NCBI RefSeq assembly: GCF_023856365.1
Contig: NC_064540.1
Coordinates: 1,487,501-1,551,500 of the forward strand
Length of the DNA: 64,000 nucleotides
Direction of reading: 5' to 3'
From: Brienomyrus brachyistius
Lineage: Eukaryota; Chordata; Actinopteri; Osteoglossiformes; Mormyridae
Below are positions 47,701-60,500 of the stretch, in pieces. Every line of letters starts with the position of its first letter. Position 1 is the stretch's first letter. Both the position numbers and the translations under genes were made by a program. The notes beneath the pieces were generated by a model that saw nothing but the letters and a program-made list of their open reading frames with translations, had not been told where the DNA came from and ran no database searches.

Positions 47701-50700
47701 TAGTGCTAGACGGGCTGGATATGAGTATTTCAGAAAATGGTGATTTACAGGAATTTTCATGCACAACCATCACTAGGGTTTATGGCCAGTGGGCTGAAAA
47801 GGAGAAAATATCCAGTGAGTGGCAGTTCTCAGGGGAAACATGCCTTGTTGACAGCAGAGGTCAGAAATGAATGGCCAGACTGGTTCAAGCTGATAGAAAG
47901 ACAACGTTGACTCACATGACCACTTGTTACAACCAAGGAATGCAGAAGAACATCTCTGAACCTTCAAGGAGATAGGCTACAGCAGCAGAAGACCACACAG
48001 AATGCCACTCCGGTCTGCTAAGAATAGGAAACTGATGCTACGGTGGACACGGGTTCAATAAAACTGGACAATGGAAGATTGGAAGAGCATTGCCTGGTCA
48101 AATGAGTCTCATCTTCTACTGCGAATTTCAGATGGTAGGGTCCGATTTTGGCATCAGCAACATGAATAATGGAGTGGGGGGGTATTTTTTGGCACAGTTT
48201 GAGCCCCTTAGTACCTACTGAGCACACAGCCTACCTGAGTATTATTGCTGACCATGTCCATCCCTTCATGACCACAGTGTACCCAGCTTCTAATGGCTAC
48301 TTCCAGAAGGATTACACACCATGTTACAAAACTGATATTACCTAAGACTGCTTTCTTGAACATGACAGTGAGTTCACTGTACTCAAATGGCCTCCACAGT
48401 CACCAAATCTTGATCCAATACACCACCTGCACCATGCAGTGGAACAAGAGATTCACATAATAAAGATGCGGCCGACCAATCTGCAGCAACTGCGTAATGC
48501 TATCGCGTCATCACGGACCAGCGTCTCTGAGGAATCTTTCAAGCACCTTGCTGAATCCATGTCGCGAAGAAATAAGACAGTTCTGATGGCAAAAGGGGGT
48601 CCAATCTGGTATTAGTGTCTAATAAAGTGGCCAGTGACTCTATGATTGATAATACAGGCAAATATAGGTTGTTGATTTTATTAATATACTACAATTGTGA
48701 CTCGTCTCTCAAGTAAACATCTGCAGTATAACAAGTAAGAAGCACAACCAGAAAGTGCGTGCAATCATCATTCTAAAAAAATACCTTCTCCTACCAGGAA
48801 CAAAGGTGCTTATCACAGTACAAGATTTTAAAAGAACTCGAAATGGCATAGAAAATTGTTTCCACTCAATGTAGCATGGGCCACCAGGTAATCTGAAGAT
48901 GGGACAGGTGACTGGGTGTAGCTGTATATAAAAAAGGATGGGTCCTTCATGTTCACGATAACCGAAAGAAGTCTGTGATTGGTTGATATTGGCCCAGTCT
49001 TGGCATGGGCTTGACCTCATGATTGGACAAGCCAGGATCACTGGCTTTTGGAACTGCAATCTGCGATGTCATTTAAATGAATACAGTAACATCTTATATA
49101 ACTTATAAAAATATGAAGAAAAAAAAACCACAAATGTAAACTTAATTTGTCCAAAAAAAATTACACATTAAAAACGGAACATCAGTGGAGGAGCCTGGTT
49201 AAGGTTAAATTTAGTAAAACTGGTAAAGATCAAGATTTTATCTTGTTTCAAAAAAGTATGTGTAAGTAGTTGTATTTTGTGTTCTGTATATTTGTATAAA
49301 ATTGTTTGTTAAATCGGTGTTGGGTGAGGTATCCTACATTCTCTTACATTTCTGTGAGGGGGGGGCAGGGCGGGGCAAGTTTCCTCACACGACTCTTAAC
49401 ACCACACGTTACTCTTCACCGCTTCACCACCTGGAGACGCACAGACCGCACACGCGCTCTGCTACTGCGGCGTCATTTCAGCGCGCTGCTCGTTTGTTTG
49501 TCCTTGCTTCTGCCCAGACTCATCTTCCATCTGCAGAGGATGACTAATGAATAATATTATGAACCAAAACCCAAATATTAACTGGCCTTATAACAGTGGA
49601 ATCCACTAATCTGGCACTTCCAAGGAATAATTTTCTTCCAATGTCACTGATGACATCATTCAGGCATATGCAGCATTATACTCGTCATTTATTATACAGC
49701 ATAAATTACATAAATGAATTACAACATAAATGCAGGACGACAGAAGTTTGACTTGGCTGGGCCACTAAACACGCATGGCTCAGATGCCCGCTTGTATCTT
49801 ACACTTACTGCAAATATAGTCTCTTGGTGTTATTTTAATACTTTTCTCATGTTTGGTTCCACCAGATTTTTGCATATCTGGTGTTCCAGTACTCAACTGT
49901 ACAGTTACTGGACACTCATTTGAGCCTAGCAGCAAACACACGCTAGTAACCAAAATTGTGGAAGAATTTCTGGCATTACACTTTAAAAATTACTGCACGA
50001 ATATTGGCGGAAATGCTTTTAACTGCAATGTGCGATGTCATTTAAATGAATAAAGTAACATCTTATATAACTTATTAAAAGATGGATGAAGAAAAAAAAC
50101 ACAAATTTAAACTTAATTTGTGGAAGAAAAAAAAACAATCATGGAATGTTGCAAATATCATACAACGGAATTAAATAAGTAACTGGAGCAACAGCTCAGT
50201 CACCTTGTAATTTACACTGCCACACCCACGCGACAAACACTGCTGTTACCTAGCGATTTGTAATACTAATCCTGACATCCTTGTATTACTAAGCCAGATA
50301 CCTTGTGGCGTAATGTTACAATTATGCACTGAAAAGACGGTAAGTCATAAAGTGAAAAAGAAGAAACAAATGTCTTAAAGAAAGGAACAGCTGCACGCGG
50401 CCCAGCAAATTAATTCTTTAATTCTTTGACTGGCTCATCAATCAGTCATAAAGCCGAGGCGGTAAAGTCGAAACACATCTAAACACTTACACCACTGACC
50501 TATAGATGAATTTACCCCACAAAACTCAACCGGATGTTTCTGCGGTATCATTATTTATATATTTACTCTGTAATTTCAAAGCATTTCAGTTCTTATAACT
50601 GATCCATTTAGTTGTAATAGTAAAAAAAATACTAGCAATAACCGAAAAAGTGCAGATAACATGTTAGAAGTTTCCTCTTGAGGACCTATAAGGTATAAAT

Positions 50701-50843
50701 AATAAAGTTAAAAAAAATAAAGTTAGACCTATAAATAAAGACCCATAACTAAAGTTTAAAAAAAGTTACAGCTCACAAGAAATCACTCTGGCTCATAACT
50801 TTTTTTGTTACCCGTGGTGTGGAAATGACTGTATCTGAAGGGG

Positions 50844-50874
<31 letters not shown>

Positions 50875-51523
50875 TTTAATGAAGACAGTTCTGAGCTCGG
50901 GAAGGTATACCGATCAGCCATAACATTAAAACCACGGACAGGTAAAATGCTGTGTTGTGGGAAAATCCACCTAAAATAATCTGTGGTTTGTAATCGACCT
51001 ATATATAACAAGCTTAGCAACCATATTTAATTCTTAATAATTTTATTCAGCTCCGGCCTATTCAAGCATTCAAAGCCATGCCTTTCTTACTTTAGTTGAA
51101 ATACATTTTTTCCTCACATGCATCGCTGCGCAGAACAGAGGCATATTGATCATTATAAATAAAATGCACGTACACAATATCTCCTGCCTTATATTAGTTT
51201 TTTTTATATATGAGGAAAGTTATATTTTATGTTCATAACACACCTTGGTCCAGGTAGCTGAGTCTCTGACAGTCTGAAGGTATCCCGGCTATTAACTCCA
51301 GCGCCGTCTTCAGTTCGCAGATCTTCGTACGACCCCGACATTTATGCACTGTGAATAATTCGCCAGTGTCCCGCAAGCTGACCTGAACGCTATACTCTAA
51401 CTTTTTGCTGGTGCGGTCCGTCACACCCGAAGCTTTTGGTTTTCGCGAAGGTAATTTTCTCATATGGACCCTGAATGACGCATTTGTTTTAGTTAAAACC
51501 ATTTTCGCTGTTTGCAATGACAA
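44788..51523 (-). CDS. ankrd60: Ankyrin repeat domain-containing protein 60
   Basis: ANKRD60 has no established biochemical role. Four exons: 51523-51244, 47424-47294, 46429-46318, 45242-44788; total 978 nt, giving 325 aa, all phases consistent. Residues ~30-137 form the N-terminal ubiquitin-like region (LEYSVQVSLRDTGELFTVHK, CELKTALELIAGIPSDCQRL, then MMIWPYNGLPALVRAAVSGD). The ankyrin repeats follow: FVSTHRGKKAAVQFLIANG, then GRTALHAAAYQGCTECIDIL and IDAARHAGHQTSVRLL. The tail is basic and low in conservation. The block order matches human ANKRD60, whose gene lies near PMEPA1 and PCK1. Exon 3 has a short divergent lead-in (PLGTSLPSPWPSHRL) where the human protein is longer; its acceptor at 46431-46430 is the least certain boundary. 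An alternative start is Met8 at 51502. Confidence 0.85.
45946..46053. mobile_element. Short hAT-type MITE in ankrd60 intron 3
   Basis: The left end CAGTGTTTCCCAACCCAGTC and right end (reverse) TAGCGTTTCTCAACCCAGTC are inverted repeats. Flanking 8-mers TACTAAAC and TACAAAAC differ at one base, consistent with an aged 8-bp duplication. Confidence 0.75.
46854..47245 (+). repeat. 14-bp minisatellite with 70-bp higher-order structure
   Basis: Exactly 28 units of 14 bp. Five unit types recur: A GGCACGTACTCTAA, B GGCACATACTCTAA, C GGCACATACGCTAT, D GGCATGTACTCTAA, E GGCATACACTCCAA. The order is ABCDE, ABCDE, ABCDD, ABCDE, ABCDD, then A'BB. A GGATGGATGG tract precedes it. It lies in ankrd60 intron 2. 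Because 14 is not a multiple of 3, the open frames across it are accidental. Confidence 0.95.
47514..48641 (+). mobile_element. Near full-length but decayed Tc1-like transposon
   Basis: The ends CACCATCCCTTTTATTAGGT and (reverse) GAGTCACTGGCCACTTTATT belong to the widespread fish Tc1-like family with CCACTTTATTAGGT termini. The interior keeps recognisable transposase text (for example the SGISENG-like start and a WPPQSPNLDPI-like DDE-region end) but frame breaks run throughout. It lies in ankrd60 intron 1. Confidence 0.8.
49052..49158 (+). repeat. Direct repeat, copy 1, in ankrd60 intron 1
   Basis: AACTGCAATCTGCGATGTCA, then TTTAAATGAATACAGTAACA and an A-rich end. A close copy lies at 50021-50136, about 970 bases away. 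Two flanking copies with unrelated sequence between suggest an LTR-like or segmental duplication origin. Confidence 0.75.
50021..50136 (+). repeat. Direct repeat, copy 2, in ankrd60 intron 1
   Basis: AACTGCAATGTGCGATGTCA, then TTTAAATGAATAAAGTAACA and CTTAATTTG with a poly(A)-rich end, matching 49052-49158 with few differences. Confidence 0.75.
50847..50878. repeat. (ATT)n microsatellite
   Basis: About nine perfect ATT units. Confidence 0.9.
50907..50955 (+). mobile_element. Tc1-like terminus fragment
   Basis: ACCGATCAGCCATAACATTA followed by AAACCACGGACAGG; same terminus family as the relic at 21421-22464. No partner end seen. Confidence 0.6.
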
Positions 51524-54516
51524 CCAAGCCCGTAGCCATGGTGGACCAACGCGGTCACTATGGTGAAGCCATTGATTTTTTTTTATTGCTTAGTAATCCA
51601 CCGAACAATGTAAGACGAAACAAAGGTTCCCCTACACCATGAATTGCATAAATATCGCACTGATTGAAGACCTAAAAATTCAATATACAGGGCGACCATT
51701 ATATCATATGACTCCCACGGGGTGGCCGCTAATTGCACAAAGGCTGTGAATATGTTGCTGGATGCATTAACCATAGAAAACGCATTCCTAATGTAAATAC
51801 CGCAAAAATGGTGATCGATGTCACATTTTTAATTACGAGTAAACGTAACATTTTAAATGAAATCATACAACAACGAGGTGAGGTGCCTACTTCTGAGGGT
51901 GCGGTCATGCTGTATTTATAGTAAAGAAAGAAATATATATATATTTGATTGTTTTTATTTTTTCCCCTTGCTCCCGTATTTTGGCCTGCAAAGGCGCCAC
52001 ATGGCCTTCGGCCGGTCGTGGGCTGTCCTCTATGTACTCCTCTATGAAATCCGTACAACCACCTCCGTAAGAGTTTATCGTTTACATGTAGTTCTTTAGC
52101 AGAAGCTCAAGGTGGCAGTAACGATATGATTATGGTGCCAGATGCAGAATTCATACCCATAACCTTACGGACACACTCACAGCTGACTATAGCCTCCTGG
52201 GCCCTATTTCTCGAAGCCTTCTTCACGCTACGTCGTTGCTAACTTCTACATTTTAACACAGAACTTACGAACTACGTAGCGTTAAGAATGTTTCTAAAAA
52301 CCAGACCCAGAGCTAGACATCAGCCTACTTGTTTATCCTGTTGAAGCTATCACAGGAAACGCTAGGCTCAAACCAGCATTCCTTTCACAAACTCAGAGAA
52401 AATTACTGTGCAAATATGTTACAAAATATACCTACCTTACAGCACTTCAATTGCAGCATACATAGTTTCATATATACCAATAAAATCCCTTTTTTAACCA
52501 TGATTGGTCACTGGTGCTGGTGAACTGTAGAAAATGACACATATGAAAGGACCTATGCCATGGCTTCACTTCTGAAGTGAATATGTATTACATTGTTACA
52601 TTGTATAAGTATTGGAATTTTCTAAACCATGCTGTGCACTCAGCCAAAACTGGCATATCTAGTACTCAAATTTCAGTAACACTACACTGAATTTTTCTTT
52701 TTAAATCACCTCTTCACATGATTAAGCATATCTGCATTGGCCATTAGCATTTACGTGATTCTTTGGTAGTACTTCTGAACTACAATCGCATACATTCAGT
52801 GAACACCATCATTTTCCGTATTCCACACACAGCAAAACATTATTCATTTCCCCATGACTCATTTGGAATAGAAAGCAACCAAAAGGTGACAGAGAAATTT
52901 GAAAAGAAAACCATTTAATGGAGAAAAGTGATTTTGAGTCCATTCTACTATTGATCTTGAACCAGCTGCTTTTCAAATAATTAATTTTGTGCATATTGTC
53001 TCCACTCTCTACACAATTTGAAAAACTCACTTAAAAAATTAAATTCCAATTTTATAATTCTAAGATACTGTACTAAAATACATAAAAACATCTTTTAAGA
53101 GAAAACAATTACAAAGTTTGTAAATGGAAAAGAGGATATAAAATATTTAAACAAGGTACATTGGAAAAAAAAAAACTCATAAAACAATGCATAAAATCGT
53201 TCTACAGCAACATTAAACATGACAAGGGGGCACACTGCACTGAGCTTGGTTGGCTCAGCTAGAGACAAACATTTAAACACTTAAGACCATGTTTCTGCCT
53301 TGGTCTGCATATACAGTATGTAAGAAAACAAAACACAACATTCATGGGGGGTGAAGACAAATTAGTCTTCAAAACTACACACCCCCGGTCAACGTACTAA
53401 CTGGCCTGGACCCTCCCCACTACAATGCCTATTTCAAACAGGCAAAACGTCTGACATTTTCAAACAATGTGCGGAAAAAGTTCAACAGAGGTATTGGCAG
53501 GATGGGGGAAAACCCAGAGCATTTACATGGACTTCAGATGTACTCAAACAAAATGCAAACAAAACGTGGTTCGGTCGACAGACTGAAAGCCCTGATTCAA
53601 TAGATATTTCCTATGAATTTAGTCATTACAAGTAATGGTTGCATGTGCCAAAATTTGGATGTGCTTGTTCAAACGAAACACCCAAGGATGGCCCAACACC
53701 GCCGACTCAGATTTAATGTTGTGCCCCCCTCATCACATCCCCCTATTTGGGGGTGAGCTGCACTCATGCAGGTAGAGTTATACTGATGAAAGAAAGTCAT
53801 GGTTTCGCAAATTGTATAACGAAATTAACACACCAGAAGGAAATGAAGAAAAAAAAAAAACATACATAGAAGTCGGGGCCAGAGTTCCCAGTTAACGTCT
53901 TAAAAAATGTCACAAATGATTTGCAGTGAGAGAGCCAGCATCCCCTGTGCCAAGCTGCTCTGGTTACCGATTCCCATGAATCCAAGGAGAGACCGTGTGG
54001 TAACAACAAACGAAAAGGTCCATATGAGCTCAAGGAAGGGTGGGAAACTGCTAATAATCAGTGCCAGTTAGAAATGTCACCTGGGCCCAGTGCCATTTAA
54101 TGGTGTGTTACTTTACATCGGTAAAAATCATTCCCCCTGAGTTAATACACATCCGCAAGACATCTTTGTCCATTTTTTTTTTCTTAGAAATACAAGGGTA
54201 AAATTATTGAAATAATCTATATAAACAAGAAACAATATACAATAAGCTTTGGAGAACAGACCTGCTGTATTGCACAAGTTTGTGTCCACAGAATCTCAGA
54301 GTCTTGGGGGGGTGGAGCTGCTCTTCAGGGGCTGCGGGGGCCCCCTTGTGTTTCTGACAGCTGCATGCAGCACTAGTCTCTCGCAAACTCAGCGGGGGCC
54401 CGGAACAGCGATACTCGCCTACATCCCATTTCCTGTACTCGAATAACAAATGTGTGTGTGTCTGTGTGCCCCCGTGCTCTGGTGCTGGTGAACTGGCTGC
54501 CGGGGAGAGGTCCGTC
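51524..54516. other. Intergenic region including the probable ppp4r1l 3' UTR
   Basis: Lies between the ankrd60 start and the stop codon of the PPP4R1-family gene. The right-hand part (about 52.8-54.5 kb) has the even base composition of a long 3' UTR and no open gene on either strand. ATTAAA variants on the minus strand occur near 54095 and 53714. No certain polyadenylation site was found. Nothing is recognised in 51.6-52.8 kb. Confidence 0.45.
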
Positions 54517-57500
54517 TCAGATTAAGGCGGCCGTGTCTGCCAGATTCCTGCTGGGACTCAGGCTGGCGAAGAAGCGCACGTCGCGGTCTTTGTCCGCCTG
54601 CAGGGACAGCACCGTCTCCTCCAGCTCATCCGAATGGGCACTGCCAGGCTCTTTGAAGTATGCTGGTCACGGGCATGGGGACGGGCAGCAAGAGAGAGAT
54701 GTGTTTATATACATGAATATAAGCATATATGCAAAAAAGGCAAGGAAACAGTGCTGGAAAAAACAACTAAAGAAATGCAAATATACGATTCATTAAAAGA
54801 AGACTTCTTATCTAGTTACAAGGCCTTGCTGCTATCCATCCATCCACCCTTTTTCCAAACCGCTTATCCTACTGGGTCGCGGGGGGTCCGGAGCCTATCC
54901 CGGAAGCAATGGGCACGAGGCAGGGAACAACCCAGGATGGGGGGGCCAGCCCATCGCAGGGCACACTCACACACCATTCACACACACACATGCACTCCTA
55001 TGGGCAATTTAGCAACTCCAATCTGCCTCAGAATGCTTTTTTGGACTGTGGGGCGAAACTGGAGTAGGCCTTGCTGCTACATATTCATAATTATTCATAA
55101 TTCAAATATTCATATTTATAATATATTTTAGCGATATAAAAGAAAACGAAATGATAATAGCTTTTCACAGGGAAACCAAGAAAGCACTGCGTTTGAAGTA
55201 TAAACAAAACAGCCCTATCAGAGATCAAAGAGAGAACTGGGAGGTAAGTGGGCTGACAAATGAGCGTGTGTGTGTCTGAGGTTCACCTTTTTCCAGTATG
55301 CTCTGCCGGAGAGCTTTGGCCACCAAGACACGAACATTAGCCACGGGGTCCGATGACAGGCTCAGCAGACTTGGGAGCAGGTGCTGGGCAAACTGATCCA
55401 TAGGCATGCAGTCCTCCTCCACGATTGCCTATAAGGGAAGGGTGACAAAAGGGAGGATGAGGGGGCATGTCGGTGTGTCATACCTTCAGCTGGCCTGAGT
55501 GACAGTTAGCGTAATAAATGAGGATATGGACTTATAACCAGTGGGTTACTAGTTACCAGGAGGGGAGGCTGTAGCTAAACACATCACTGAATAAATGGTT
55601 GCTGTCATGTTGATTTTATTAAATCCACTCTTGTCCCCATTATTCACTGTACAATGAGGAGGAAATGGGGCAATTCGGACAGTCTCCTATCCCTCCTTCA
55701 CCTCACCTGACAGATGAACGCGAAGGCTTGGCGTCCCACCCACTTGGGACAATGACAGAACTTGACGATAAGCTGGTTGATAAAGTTGAGGCCCAGCTCA
55801 TGGTCTCCACTGGCGTACAACTTCTGCAAGATCTCCACCACCTTCACCAGACATGGAACACACACACACAGCAAACCCTACGCATTACCAATCACACGGC
55901 GACATGCCGCAGTGCAACTCCTAAATTAGACTTGGAGTCCTCTGACTCGCATCTTCCGGGTCTGCAAAGATCTCACAGGGTGATTCGCTGCAACAGATGT
56001 GTAAAGCGAAAGCGGAAAGCAAAACGCTGCCGTAAAATCATTCTCCACAGGAGGGCTTCGTCTTAGACACACTGCCGCACTACACATGTAAGGAACGGGG
56101 CATCAACATAACGAGACCGCATCTCAGGTTTCATTTTATGATAACCAAGGAAATGGGAGGAGTACTGTAATAGCATCGGATAAATATTATGCAATGTAAT
56201 ATATAATTACAATCATAAAAGCAAGGAATGCAACTTTTGGCCATCAGTTTCCTTAGCAGCTACCCAGACGAAGATCGGAGGCGTACCAGTTTGTAGGAGA
56301 TCCACCTAACCTCGGAGACCTTGTCCGAGCAGAGCGTGAGCGCTATCTGTCGAAGATAGTCGTATACGTCGTAGTGACTGTACAGCTCAATGATGAGGAT
56401 CAGCTGTCTGTAGAAAGATGGCGAGTCACCCCCTGGCACATGTACACGTGTCCGTGCGTGCAAGTGTGACGACGAGGCCAGAAAATATGATACTGGAGAC
56501 TCACTCGGCCAGTTCGTATCGGAACCTCCAGTTGCGGCTGTTGTCCGTCACCATGAACTCCTGGAGCTGGTAGAGATACTCTCTGCGCTTGTCTGCGTGA
56601 AGCAGCTGAAACGGACAGTACAGACTTAACAATCAGCAACAGGCCTGGGCTACGGAAAGCTGGGAAACAGATACATATACAACACATATGGATTCAAGTC
56701 AACTGGGACTTGTTGAGTGGCTGGAGAAGTTCCCCAAGAGAAGTCCAGACTCACGGCGGTGCTCACCTTCAGGAAGTCGTAGAGGTGCTTGAGGACGCCG
56801 ATGCGCACCTCGTCCAGGTCCTTCAGGAAGCCATTGAAGATGGGCACCAGATCCGCGGCCGTCAGCTGGTCTCCTAAAATGACGGCTAGCTCATGGATAG
56901 AGAAGGCCAGTGTTCTGCGCACCTTCCACTGTGAAAGAAATGAGGACGAAGATGAGAAAGGCGACGCAGTCAATTTGCTCTGCAAACTACCTTATTTACT
57001 TTGACCAGTGCTTCCAGACTTAAGATTCAGCTTTATTGTCACTGCACAGGACACAAGTACAATGAAAATCAGTTTTGCATCCAAGCAGAAGTGCAAATAG
57101 TAGTATAAGGTGCTTATAAGGTAATATGTACAATAGAGGATATAAATAAACGACATAAGGTTATATAAAAACAAAAAAATATACAGACTGGAAGAAAATG
57201 GCTGGCAAGACAACATTTACAAATGTGTTGCTAAGGCAATATTTATATGTAGGAACATACAGGGTGATGCCTGGTTTTTTTGCAACATAAAGTATGTGCA
57301 GATGATAAAAATACTTCGGCAGTATTTACAGGCAAGGTGCAAAGGGTTAAGGCAAGCAGATGGAATGAAAGAATATTTTATACATTATTTAGTATACAGA
57401 CAGTTGCAAATGAGTACTATGTGCAAAACAAATCAGATGGAGGCCAGAGTGACACCCCCCCCCCCCCCCAAAAAAAAAAAAAAAAAAGAAAAGAAAACAG

Positions 57501-60500
57501 ACAAAGCGATGGTAAGGCAAACCTCTGGGAAAGGTCTCTCATAAGCAAGGCTGGTTACATGTTCAACCATTTGAGATAAGCTGGTTCACTGGCAGGGGCG
57601 GCATGGTGATGCAGTGGTTAGCACTGTTGCCTCACACCTCTGGGTCACAGGTTCGAGTCTCCGCCTGGGTCACATGTGTGTGGAGTTTGCATGTTCTCCC
57701 TATGTCGTCGTGGGGTTTCCTCCGGGTACTCCGGTTTCCCCCCCACAGTCCAAAAACATGCTGAGGCTAATTGGACTTGCTAAATTGCCCATAGGAGTTC
57801 CCGGACCTCCCACGACCCAGTAGGATAAGCCGTTTGGAAAATGAATGGATGGATGGTTCACTGGCTGTTTATTATGTTTATCTGTGGTGGTGCTGAAAGA
57901 GGAGAACGTCACGGGGCCCCACCTGAACATCCGTGGCCAGGGTCTCGTATGTGTCCTTCAGGCAGTGCCAGTTCTGCCGGCCGAGTGTGAGGGCCACACC
58001 GGGCAGACTGAAGGCACAGTGCTTGGCGATCTCCGTGTCCACGGTCTGCGCCCGGGTCGGGTCGGTCATCGAGAGGTACTGGTCTAGGAGCTGCTGGGGA
58101 ATCACGTTCTGGGGGAGAGCAAAGGGGGCAACTTGATGGGAGTTACACTCACATTCCACCCCACAAAGTGCACACTATGCAGCAAGCTTTAACTTCCTAA
58201 AATTTTCATTTTAATTTTGATATTTTAACAGAAGTCAAATCCGATTTTATCAGCATGTAAAGTGAGTTCACACCTGACCCAAGCCTGTCATGGACAGGTA
58301 ACCGTATGACTGAATATACTTCAGTTTAATCAAGTTTGTGCAGACGTTCCAACCAACCTGGACCTTGGATTTCTCCTCGTCACACAGCTTATTTGGGGAG
58401 GAGTCCTGTCCTTCCTGTTCAGTTTTAATCAGCTCTGCAGTTTCCTAAGGCACCAGGGATTGAGCACACAGATGAACAGCAGCAGCAGCAATGCACCACA
58501 GCGGCCTTATCAAACACGCACTGAAACCCAGCAAGTAGAACACAGGTAGTCAGGATCAGATTTCCTGTTCTACAAATAAAAGATCCTACTTCCTATATGG
58601 TACCGCAACACCTCTGAGAGGGCAACCATACAGGAATGTATGGTTTCTTACTTCCCCTAATAATGTCCATGCTATCGAACAGGGGCTGCCCATCTACATA
58701 TCCTCTCACCTCATTGCCTGCCTCGGGGTCCTTAAGCTGAAAAGACTCTGGAGCAGACTGCGGGGAATCAAGTGGCTTGGTTGGTAACACGGGTTGGTCT
58801 TCCTCAGGATCGGGTTGGACAGACAGGGGCACAGAGGGTGGCGGAGTCTGGGGGTCCAGCACTGGGATCTCTCTACTTTCATACAGGACCTCATCCTGAT
58901 CAGCCTCCTCGCTGTGACTCTCCAGCTGGGCCGCCTTCAGCGCAGCAGACAGCACCTGCACCTGGGCTGGTGAGAGACCAGCAGGGGGCTTCTGTTCACA
59001 CATCGTTCAGATATCGCATTCGAAGATTTCAATGGGATATGAAACTAAAGGACATTTTACTGTGTAATCTACATGCAGCGAAGAGACAGATCTGAACGGA
59101 CCAGAAGAAAAAGCACCATACAAACTCGTAGCACAACCTGTAGAGCTACGAACCATGACATCTGAAGGTTCCTGGTTCAAATCCCATGGTTGGTGGAATG
59201 ATTTCTCCACTGGACCTGTGAGCCAGACCCTTAATGCCGATTTCTCGAGGGGGCCTTTTCTGCTCCAAAACCCTTACCTTGCACATCTGGGTCATCCAAG
59301 TGGGGCTGTAAGCAGTCCAGAACTTTCTGGATCTGAGAGCTGGTGGCAGGGCCCTGGGAATCCAGAATGGGGACCTCCCTGGCTGCTACCTCCTCAATCT
59401 GAAGGAGTTCCAAGTCCTGGCTGATGTCAGGCAAAGGAGACCTCCAGTAGTGAAAGGAGCTATATGTGTCCTCTATCAGCTGGGGTTCTTTGTCGCCAGC
59501 CTGGGTAGTGGTGGGACAGTCCTTCTCCAGAGCCTCCAAAATACTGGTTCCAGTCCCTTTGCAGCCAAGGACAGACTCCTGATCAGTTTTTTTACATAGT
59601 TCTAGTGTGCTGGGACACTTTGATCCTGAAGGTGCGTGTAGTGCTGGCTCTATTTGGCATTCACCCAAGTCAAAACCGCTCCCTGTAGAACCACCGCAAG
59701 CTGGGCGATCACACCTGCATACATAAATACAGAGTGAGGACCCCTCCATAACCTCTACAGATTGTTTGAAGCACTTCAATGACACGTGATTGACACCCAC
59801 TACACTCAGAATTCTTTAGTGCTTTTCTGTGCCCAGCCAACTTTAGCACCCAGAGACGAGACCTTGATGGCTTGCAGGGAACGTACCTGTCAGAGGAACA
59901 TCGGACGGTCTCACGTGGTGTCCCGTCTTCTCTGAAGTGCAGCACGGTGCTGGAGGGGTTGGCGAACGTAGATATGAAGCGGCCGAGAGACTGGAAGGCT
60001 GCCTGTCTCACCTGGAGAGGTGATGATATGGTTTGAGTTTCCATCACACGCTGAAAAGCATCGTCACTGGCTTAAAGAAAGGCTTTCCCTGACAGAGTAA
60101 GAATGAGAAGACTTCCCGAAGCTGGAAGGTAAAAGCCCATCATTTAAAACAGGGTTATTTTGATGTCCCATGTATTCATGTATTTATCCATCCAGTACTC
60201 TTCCAGCAACCTACCCAGTACAGGGTTGAGGGTTATTCTGATGTGATTTTTATGATGCAAAAACATACCAAAATGTCCCAGATTAACATGGCGGCCAAGG
60301 GTCTCGCGCATACAGTGTCTTACCCAACGGGACTGGTCACTGATAAGGCTGATGAACAGTGGAGACAGCTTGGTCCGCCGGACCTCGGGGGAGGTGGAGT
60401 TGGAGACGATCATGAAGCACTCAGCGCATGCCTTTCGAATCCCCCACAGGCTATCGGAGCACAGATCAAAGAACTTTGGCATCTGCACGAGGATGGGAGA

